Under the pieces are notes generated by a model. That model was not told where the DNA came from, searched no databases, and saw nothing but the letters and a program-made list of their open reading frames with translations. 64,000 nucleotides of DNA from Aphanomyces cochlioides (lineage: Eukaryota; Oomycota; Saprolegniomycetes; Saprolegniales; Verrucalvaceae): the NCBI GenBank assembly GCA_019828595.1, contig JAHQRK010000001.1, positions 1,860,001 to 1,924,000 on the forward strand, read 5' to 3'. Within the stretch, counting starts at the first letter, position 1. Every line of letters starts with the position of its first letter. Positions 54,702-64,000 of this stretch are shown piece by piece. The position numbers and the translations under genes were made by a program.

Positions 54702-57700
54702 ATGGGCTGGAGCGAAGAGCGGCGGAGAAAAGAAGAGCTCTTCTTCGTCCAGCAGCATGAAGCGACGTCCATTTCGCGCGGTCAATGCTGGTTTATGCTC
54801 GATGCGCAATGGATGGATAGATGGTGGAAGTACGCGACGAATGATGGACCGCCGCCTGGCCCAATTTCGAATGAAGGGATCGTGCAAGAAGGATGGGAGC
54901 TACGGCTCCACGGAGATGCACCAGGCGACGCTGACCTGCCGCGAGAAAACTTGCAATTGTCGGTCGATTATCACTGCGTGACGCCACTTGTCTGGTGTGT
55001 TTTGGTCGAATTACACAGATCCAGCCGAATGCCCCCCATGGCCAGGTACGTTGTCTGCCCACACGCCACAATATCTTGAATTATCTTGCTGTCTAGATAC
55101 ACCAAAGACATATACAGCACTCCATTGCCAGCAGTTCCCAGGGAAAAAATACTCAAAACACCGCTCATGCAAGCTGATGTCCTTGTCAAAACTATGGCTG
55201 CGCATGCAGCATCGCCCCAACATTCTCCAAAGCAATCAACTCCAGCTTTGGGCAATCAGCTGTCGCTTATTCAGGCGATTGCGACTATCCTTGGAGCGAT
55301 TCCAGTGGCGTCTTGGTCTCAAGTGCATTTCTGCATCCTCCTTGTCCAAGACGTTCTCTTTCGTGGCTCGTGGGGTCAGGCATCTTGGCAAAGTGCTGCC
55401 CTGGCTGCAATCTGGGTTGCGTTTCCCTCTTGCTTGATTATTCACGCTATTACTGCCGTGGGTCCCCTTTGTCTACGAGCTGAAGCAGTCGGGGCCACAG
55501 TAGTCGTCGGCATCTGGCTGCAAGCCGCGTTCGTCTTTGCCACGATTGCAACGATTCCAGTGGCTCTTTGGTACTATTATATCCATGAGACTCTTGGATG
55601 GGTTATCGAAGATGCCGCATTACTTTCCTCCGCTCAAGATTTCAGCTCTGTCTTGGCGGTTGGCGTCTGGCCGCAGTTCATCATGACAGCCATTGCCTCT
55701 GTCGCTGCTGCTCAAGGAATCACTGCTTCGATCGGGGCCTCTTATTTGGCCTCCTGGATCTGCAACGCTCTACTGAATTATGAGCTCCCGACTCGCGGTT
55801 ATGGCATTCAAAGTGTGGCAATTGCCACGGTGGCAAGTCTCTTCCTCCAAGTCGTTTTCTTCACGTTGTACGCTGTTTGCTCGGAGCGTTTCCTCGATGG
55901 CAACTGGAGCGGTTGGAGAATCGAGAGCTTGCGTCGACTGCCTGCATTTGCAATCGCGGCGTTCAAAAGCACGACTGGAAGTTTGGACGCGCTTGTCCTT
56001 CCTCTGCTTCTTTTCGTTACAACTGCACTCGGCACCAACGGACTGGCTGTTGAATCTGTCGTCCTCCTGGCAATATTTTCTGTCCGCAGCTTTATCAACG
56101 CCATTATCTCGGGATCAAGTCTTGAACTGAATGGCAAATTTTCGCCTCTGCGCCCTCTAGCAGCAGGAAGTTTCCTCGTTGTCTTTGTTGGAATCGTCAT
56201 ATTCGTCATCGAGTGGTGGGACGCGTCATCGCTTCAAATTCCAAGCTTAAAGAAGCTGCCAACTCCTCCGCTGTTGTCACTGCCGCGTCTTCTCGAAGCG
56301 AGCTTAATATTGGAAGCAGTCGACGCGGTGCTCTTCGTTTGGCTCATGGACCGATGCGATCAAGGTTTCTTCAACTCTGTCGGTAAACTCGGCGCGACTG
56401 TATTCGTGTTTATTCCATTGGCGTATGTTATGAGCGTGACGTGGCAGTGGGGCGTGCCAGGCGTCTGCTGGGCATTTCTCGCTAGCAATGTATGGGCTGT
56501 GATTGCTTTGTGCTGGGCGGCGGTGCGTGGTAGCCCTGCTGTGGCGTCGTTAGCAGGCGAAGAAACGCAATCTCTCTTGGGGCGTCAGGGCAATCGTGAG
56601 CGAGCGGCAAGCGGGGGACATGTAAGCGTCTAATAAGAACTGGTTTTGTTTCTCATGGGTTGTCGGTAGGAAGGATTTGGATCGATTCAAAAGCTAGAAA
56701 GCTCGCGTGGAGAGCTCTTGGAGAAGTTGAGCAATTTAAACGGTGAAGCGCTCAAGGAAGGACAGCATGCTGAAGTTCTTGGGGAATGGATCGTCGAAGC
56801 GACTTTCAAAATCCAAGCAAGAGAATTCGGGTTTGTACAAGTGTGCGAAGCTACGTGTTGCTGCATCAATCGAGACGACAACGAAAGCGATGGTGCTTAT
56901 CCACACGACACATTACCTCCTTACGATAGCCATGGCTCTCAATTTCCAGCGACAAAGTTGCCACAGTCCAGAAATTTTCACAGTCGAGGAGGTGAATATT
57001 CACGCGGCTCGAGTCGGCAAACTTTTCTCCTAGAAGACCAAGACAACATAGGCCACGGCTCATTAACCGTGATGCCATCTAGAAATGACCGTCAGAGTGA
57101 CCAGAGCAACAAGACATTTACAAAAGGCTCCCATGTCAATCAAACAACCAACGAGATGGACAGTATTGGCAGTGGCGCAAGTCTGCTCCCAGATGACGTT
57201 GATTCTCAAAAGCGAGCTTCGGGTGAAAACTTGGACGAGGGACTGGCGAAATCAACACAATCACATCAATGGAGCTCAAGCAACATGACTGCTCGCTTCT
57301 CGTCGTCATCAAGTCGACACTTCACCATCAGCCCACGTGAATTATTCGCAAAGACAAGTGTTGAGAATCACAATGAAGTTATGCCGTCGCAAGAATCTTC
57401 TCGTCCTTTGGTACATCGCGAATGGTATTGACGGATTGTATTAATTCTCCGTTAGACGAAGAGCATGAAGCATGGGTTGTGCTGTGTATGCTGCTCTTGC
57501 TGTAGTGATGACGGCGAAGAAGAGCAAGACAGTCGACGGAGTCATTTCAACCAACACTATGGTGGTCTCAACGATCTGTACAGTGTCGACAAACCTGTGC
57601 TGCGTCAACAGGAAAAGAATGTCTCGACAGCTTGGACTACTGATGTCCATTCCATCAGCAGCCGTGATAGCGACGGAGAGAAAATCTCTCAACAAAGCGA

Positions 57701-60700
57701 AACATATCAAAACTCGCCACGTTTCAGAGGTCAAAGTGTCGTGCATGCCAATGACAGCGATTTTATCCATGAGGTTGATCGTTATCTTGTCGGTGCTGAA
57801 CAAAGCTCGTAGGAAATGCGAGGTTGCGGCTCAAATTGCTCATTTAGCAGCTTGTGTTGCTGGAAAAACACCACTGGAGAGAACACATCGACAAGACATA
57901 GTCGAAAGTCGGGAGATTTTCAAGCGGATCTCGTCGCAATGACCTCGCGAAGACTCTCAATTCAACGCCAGAGCTCGATCAGCGTTATGTTGAATCAATC
58001 TCACAACGTAACACCAAATGCCAACGCACTTGTTGACTTTGAGATAGGAGATCGCCAATGAATCGTTCGAAGCTTCGTCCATGGACATGTTGCTGCAAAA
58101 AGATGTAATTCCCCAAAGGACGCTGCGTCGAGCGGCGAGCCTCGCTCAATCCATGCGTCGACTTTCAACTCAGAGCGCTAACGGAGTGGAAGTTTCTGCG
58201 AAATATCGCTACTCTTGGTGCGATACAATTACATCTTGCTTCTGTTGTAGCCAAGCGGAAGATGCAAAGTCAAAAGAAGACTTTTTCGGAGATTCAGGCG
58301 ATCTAACTAAAGCCAGCAATACTCCATGGAGCAGCACATCAATACCTTCCAGTGGTATTAGACGTGGCAGCAACGCATCTCGCCTCGAAAATCCACAAGT
58401 CGATCCATTCTCTGCAAGTTCTCAAAGATTATCGCCACGTGGATCCAATGCAGAGTCGTCTTCTTCATTTCACAGCAGAAATCAATCGTCGTCGCAATTG
58501 CTATCAGGCCAGTTTGTTCATCACGAAGATGAAGATGAGGACAGCGATGAAAGTTTCGAGAGAAGCAAGCCTGATCTTTTTAAATCGACGCTGCAAAACG
58601 CAACGAGCCACGACGTTTCCCACCAAATTGGCGACGATGATGGCGTCCAACCCAATTCTTCGGCTAGAGACGGGCGAATTGCTTTTGACTCGGCAGCGTC
58701 GATGGATATGAGGGTGTGCGTCTTCTGGGAATTCTTCTCACAGTCTCTCCCATAGGAAAATGAGGATAAACACAGTGGACTATCTGAAGCGAACATATCT
58801 ACATCCTCATTTGCATCCCGGAAGTCTTCTTTAAACAGCTCAAATGCCTCAGAAAAGAGACTCCCATCGGCGAATTATGGTTCTATCCCCACTCCGACGA
58901 GCAGTCGTGAAGCAACTTCAGCACATTCGCCAGCTCATGAAATGTCAACTCCACGCGCTGTTTCTGCTGAACGTAAAGCCTTTGCTTCGAGTCATCGTCT
59001 CTCTTTAAACGATGCTTCTAGCAGACAGCTTGACACCCAAGACAGGGTCTTCTCCAACACCACTTGGAGCATCGATCAAGGATTAAACGCATCGCACGGT
59101 CAATCCACTTTGGCATCAAATGCTTCTACGACGAATGTCCAAGTAACGTCAGCTGAGTTTACCAAGGCAAAGTCATGGTTTGATGCGAAGGATGGAAATG
59201 TGATCATCTCAATGCAATCCCCCAAAGAAACGACGGGCCTATTGCACAAATCGGTCAGCAACTTGGAAGCTTCAAATGTTCAATTGCCAAGCCAAGAGAA
59301 TGAATTGACAATGGCTGCGATCAACGAGATTATGGATCAAGACATTCCTGTCACGAGTGTCGGACTCTGCATGACCCCCCAAAACACTCTTGATGGTTGG
59401 CGTGAAGCTCGCGTCATTTTCTGCATGTCCCCTTGCGTTTGCTTCCGATTTTTTATTATTCAGCTGCTTGCTGATTTGGAACTTGTCTTTCTTGGTCACA
59501 TGGGCGCTCCTCAACTTGCTGGGGCGGTCCTAGTGCGATACTGGATTGCTATTCCTTGCTGGTTTCTCAACTGTTGCATGCAAGCTGTGTACGTCCTGGG
59601 AATCCTCGCTAGAAGACGCAACGAGAATCGCACAGCGGGTCTTTGGCTCCAGACAGGACTCGCTTTTGCGTTGATTGCTACCGTCTTTGTGATCTACTAT
59701 TACTTCCACACTCCTGACTTTGTCCGGTGGACAGAATTTGATCCTCTCACGATTAACTTTGGCCGCCAATATGCTCCTATTGTGCTCGTGGGTCTCTTTC
59801 CGCTTCTTGTTCATTCAGCCATGACCAACTACATGAAGATCCAGCAAATCCAAGTGCCCATAGTCGTTTGTGCCACCGTCGCCTGTGTTGTCAACATTGC
59901 GCTTCAATTCCTTTTCATCTTCGGCGCTTTTGGCTGGCACGGCTGGGGCTTTGTCGGCTCGCCCTGGGCGACCGTGGCTAGTTTGATCGTCCAGTGTGTA
60001 CTCTTTATTCTCTACACCGTGTCTATCAAAGGCTATCATAAACCTTTTTGGTCAGGATGGACACGGCAAAGCCTTCGTTTCAAGCAATTGCAGCCTTTCC
60101 TCATGGTTGGAGCGCCACTTGGCGCAATGGCTCTCGCTGAAGCTATTGTTTATTGTGTCATTGGAACCATCACATCATATATTCCACCGCCTAAAGCGAC
60201 GTCGCGTCGTCTCGACGAGTCGGACGATGCTGGAGCCATCCAAGCCGGTGCTTGGGCAATCTCGTTTTGCCTCTTTCTGCTCATCCTCGCCCTCTTCTTT
60301 GGAATTGCAGAAGTGACCAAGATTCGAATGACAGCATACATTGCAAGTGGCGAAGCTAAACTCGTGCGTGGCGTTTTGTTCGTTGGAGTCGGCATCGCTG
60401 TTGCCGTTGGAGCTTTGTTTGCCGCGTTTTTGTATTTCTTCAGCGCTCCGGTGTTTCTTACCTGGCTTGACGATGTCAGTATGCTAAGTATTTGCATTGA
60501 TGCTGTGCCCTGGATCATGGTTTGTATCGTGATCGCGAGCGTACGCGTCGTCTTGGCCTCTGGTTTGATCGTCCTCATGAACCGTCCCATGGTGCTTCTT
60601 TCCCAAGTGATTGACATGTGCATGGTTAAAGTTCCCTTTAGCTTTGTCTTCCCAATTCTTTTGTTCATCCCCAACTTGACGGGATTTTGGATGGCAGTGG

Positions 60701-63294
60701 CCATGGGCGAGAGTTTCCATGTGATCTTGCTCGTGTATGCTCTTTGCCAGAAGAGCTCTGAAAAAGACGAAGCTGCTCTTTTTAAACGAGCTCAAACTAT
60801 GCTGGCGATCCAAAAGTTGAACGAAGATGACGACAGGACCAACGACGGAAAGAAAGTTGCCAGCAAAGATGACGAGAATGCCCGCGTGAAGCTCCTGGAA
60901 GTCGACGTCAAGGCAACAAGCTCATCCTTCCGCGACGTACCGGAAGAGCTAAATCCACGAGGATGGAATTCAGACACAGTGGTTGTTGATATTTTGAGCG
61001 ATGCGCAGTTGGAGGACAAGCATGTCGAAATGCTCATGGGATCTGACGTCACACAGAGCGACTTGATGCAAGGCAAGGGGTCCGATGTTGTCCGACAGTC
61101 TCTCTCGCTTTCCACGCACTATATCCTGCACATGGAAGTAATTGGAACTGAAATTCCCGTCGCAGAAGTTGACAGAGAATGGGGAAATCATCTAGATGAT
61201 GGCATATCTACTTGGATCGATGGGTCGTCAAGCAATTCGCTCGAACGTCCATCAATATCAATGAATCTTCCGACGGTCAATACAGAAATAGAAAGAACGG
61301 AATCGCGTCAATCTTCCAAAGCTGAGCAAATCGCGAGTCAATCCAGTCGATCATCTCGATCAATCGTGTCCACCGACAGCACATCTCGTGATATAACTTC
61401 ACCAGTAAGTTCCAAGTCGACCCCCTCAACCGCGACCAGCAGGACTGACTTCACACGGGCTGGAAACGATGGCGACCTTTTGAATGACGCTGCCGATGAA
61501 CTCTTTCAACGCACGAAGGATGAAAAACGAGCTCTGGCAAAAGATATCAGCACCACTCGCTCAGGTATCACGGTAATCGCGAGATATGCTCACATCTTTC
61601 CCTCAGGTCTAGATTCGGACGAAAACAACGAAGCTGATGTTGATATGGAACCCATTGTGAGGGTGCGGCGCAAGAGCAAGGCATGCCATCGACGACAGTC
61701 TGGCCAAGATGAAGAAGACTCACTCAGTGACAATGAAACGCCATTGATTCATCTTTCCATGGCCACAGAGCAATCCTTCACCAGCAGTACTCAATTGCCC
61801 AGACGAGAAAAGACTAGCCATGGCTCTGAAGACTTCCTCAGTGATGAGTCGATGGACACATTCACAGCCCAGATTGTCGAAGGAGACAGAAATCTCATGG
61901 AAGGAATACATCGTGCTGTAGTAATCAACTCTGGCGGCCGTTCAGGCACCTCAAGCCCACACAAGGAAGTTAATGAAATGCCAGTCACTGATGGTTTGAA
62001 AGAAGAGAAATCTGACTGGGTTGATGTGACTCGACTGAGGCCTGAGGCTCCTTCACGCAAGCCTCAAGCTGAGCTCAATCGTCCGACAGCTGAACAATTT
62101 GCAATCAATCTTCAAGCGGTGAACATTGAGCACGATGAGAATTCACAACGACACCATACCTCCAACCATGACGAAGTGCATAGCCAGGAAGGAACGAACC
62201 TTCTTGATGGTCCTGCGCCACCAAGCCACACAAACTTGACAACAGCCCAAGAGAATCATGAAGCACCCAGTAGTACTCCCAGTGCGATTTCTCCAGACAA
62301 TGAGAGCGACAAAGCGATGTCAAACGAGACGCGAGCACCAACGACAGATGCAAGTAACATGCTCTCGGGTAGGCAAACCACCGCATGACGTGCATTCGAC
62401 ATTCTGATGTGTTTAGATGCCAACGAAAACGTGGAAAGCGGTGTGGAGATGGAGCCCACAGTGAGGGTGCGGCGCAAGAGCAGGGCACGCTATCGACGGC
62501 AATCTAGTCAAGTCGAGGACGACTCACTCAGTGACAACGAAACCAACTACTCGCCGCTCGACGCGTCTTTCGCTTCCACCGAACAAACCTTCCTCAACAG
62601 GAATCAAGTGTTCCAAATGGAGGAGAATCGGAATGAATTAGCTGACCACCACAGTGACGTCTCGATCGATGCATTCGTTGCCAATGCAGTTGAAGGGCAC
62701 GTTGATGATCAAAGAGGTATTGAAGAGCCAACGACTAATCCCAGCAATATTTCACAGATCGCTTCTCCTGGGCATGCGGATGATCGTCCAGGGAATGAAG
62801 TTTTGACAGACAAATCTGCTGGGCCGCTAAAGAATTACTTGGAAAATGAAGTCAAGGAGCGCAGTTCACCGATTGATACATCATCTGCCGTCGATAGCGA
62901 CTCACTGCCACCTCTGCCAAAGATAAACATTCGACGGACTCAAGACTTGCCGCCAATACATCAAAGTGCCCCCTTCACGAATTCACCACAGTCCTCAGAA
63001 GTGAATGAGTCGTCCGATGAAAGCATTTACCCAAGTCAGAGCGATATATCCGAGATATCAGGAGATGAGACAACGTTACCGAAGAAGGGACGTCGTCGAA
63101 AAAAGGGATCAAGTAATGACCCGCATCCACCGCCGCCTCCGATGATTGAGACGCTGAGTGGAATTGCAGTAACGTCGCTACACTTTGGTAAACAATCCAA
63201 AAAGAAGCGAACAAAGGAAGAAAAGGCTCGGCGCATCAGTATCTCTCCACCTCGGCGGCAGGCCTCCATCGGCTTTCAAGCAAATCTCGACTAA
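54702..63294 (+). CDS. Predicted giant DUSP-MATE-(Cys-cluster)4-MATE protein
   Basis: Exons: 54702-55045, 55097-56621, 56670-57410, 57456-57773, 57813-58007, 58048-58713, 58756-62368, 62417-63294; introns 39-51 nt, all GT-AG, all phases matching; 2,759 residues. Residues about 25-107 are a DUSP domain (WFMLDAQWMDRWWKYA, GPPPGPISNEGI). About 160-590 is a divergent MATE fold (GIWLQAAFVFATIATIPVAL). Exons 3-6 are Ser-rich, each with one Cys cluster. About 1470-1935 is a second MATE domain (ADLELVFLGHMGAPQLAG, GAFGWHGWGFVGSPWATV) with an insert. A Ser-rich tail carries an internal duplication. No in-frame ATG lies near the start of exon 3, which argues against a separate downstream gene. It could still be two or three genes; transcripts must decide. 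Confidence 0.6.
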
Positions 63295-63303
63295 ATAGAT
63301 TGA

Positions 63304-64000
63304 TTATTTCTTCTGCATCGTCGATTTGCATTTGATCAAGAACTGCAATGCTTCAGTCCACTCAGCGCACTTAAGTTTATTCCGCTCAGCACTCTCGCCG
63401 TCGTCCACCTGATGACGTAAAATGACTGTGGTCAGATTTTCACACTCACCTCTAAATCAAGCGTCCTCTTGCCGTCGTCATAGATGAGCGAAAAAGAAAA
63501 CGAAGCACGAGCTGGGTCGCCCTTGCGCAGAAATACCTAGTGGATGTCAAAATCAATGTCATATTCACTCAACGACCTTTGTCGTTTGTCCTTGTACGAG
63601 AGACTGGAGTGACGAAGTTGGAATCTGAATTGATTGTGCAGGACTTCCCCCAACTGAACGGTAGTTGAGGTATTGCAAGTCTGGGGAGCACCAGACGAAG
63701 CGGGGGTGCGGATTGCCTTGGCGGCCGTGTTTGATGAAGATGCTACCTTGCCTCAGCAAATCCATTCGCCTCTTGATAGCATCTGATGCACTAGCTACGT
63801 TTGGCGTCGATTCAATCAAATTTTTTGCTGGAGGAAGTGGGTGAACTCGCTCAGCTTGCACTGGTGGTGTTGGTGGTGGCAACACCGGAGAGTTCACTTG
63901 ATCTGTGAGGAGAGAAATGGTACGCTTTAAAGCCTCAGCATCAACTTTTTGCTCGACGAGACGAGTTTCAAGCTCCTTTAATCGATCGTTCTGATGGGCT
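63304..64000 (-). CDS. PH-like domain protein, 5' part beyond the window
   Basis: Exons 64000(open)-63577, 63536-63450 and 63408-63304 (introns 40 and 41 nt) keep one frame to a TAA at 63304. A coiled coil (LKELETRLVEQKVDAEALKR) leads, through a Pro-rich spacer, to MDLLRQGSIFIKHGRQGNPH followed by RFVWCSPDLQYLNYR, then KRTLDLEVDDGESAERNK and EWTEALQFLIKCK. This is the strand order and final Trp helix of a PH-like fold, common at the C-terminus of oomycete signalling and cytoskeletal proteins. Phosphoinositide or protein binding is the likely job. It is convergent with the giant gene, with 9 bp between stops. Confidence 0.7.

Noticed and set aside
60150..60704. Minus-strand frame of 184 codons opposite the second MATE domain
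   Set aside because: Antisense to hydrophobic helices; Lys/Thr-rich text is the expected complement.

Overview
The window reads as nuclear DNA of an oomycete, most likely a saprolegnialean such as Aphanomyces. Genes are packed tightly on both strands. They are cut by very short GT-AG introns (mostly 39-53 nt) whose removal restores family-wide protein alignments. The gene set fits that group: a myosin with a C-terminal PX domain, a two-domain soluble adenylyl cyclase, an acyltransferase-3/SGNH protein and several MATE transporters. The species assignment is inference; no rRNA or tRNA was seen.

Layout. 1-3.2 kb: decayed transposons (N-terminus of a Tc1/IS630-like transposase; a PIF/Harbinger element with transposase and Myb-like ORF). 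3.5-23.7 kb: a housekeeping block with two tandem claudin-like tetraspan proteins, PX-myosin, a small unknown gene, a CCDC137-like protein, a long Rab-type GTPase ending in a CaaX box, a VIT/CCC1-like transporter, 3-isopropylmalate dehydrogenase, soluble adenylyl cyclase, a CEP19-like protein, p23, ARMC7 and the Rab geranylgeranyltransferase alpha subunit. 23.8-27.7 kb: two MATE transporters. 28.2-31.6 kb: an acyltransferase gene broken by an insertion and frameshifts. 32-38.6 kb: gene-poor repeat territory with a Pogo/Tigger remnant. 38.7-49.6 kb: a TOG-domain gene, two Harbinger-type non-autonomous elements with TIRs and TSDs, a calcium-dependent protein kinase, an unrecognised gene with triplicated exons, an EF-hand protein with a predicted membrane anchor, a small gene and a Tim17-family gene. 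49.9-63.3 kb: a third MATE gene, a bZIP factor with two basic regions, then a very long locus. The window ends in a PH-like gene.

The most striking object is 54,702-63,294. Eight open exons joined by seven canonical short introns stay in one frame and predict a 2,759-residue protein: DUSP domain, divergent MATE domain, linker of four exons each with one cysteine cluster, second MATE domain, long Ser-rich tail with an internal duplication. I know of no described protein with this layout, but it rests on predicted splicing and needs transcript evidence.

A second theme is a palindromic TATCCGGATA-type motif found in clusters just upstream of several unrelated genes (tetraspans, VIT/LEU2, p23, Tim17-like, DUSP-MATE). 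It looks like a shared promoter element. Gene ends often nearly touch or overlap (10,800/10,804; 46,587/46,593; 63,294/63,304), so promoters and terminators must be very compact.
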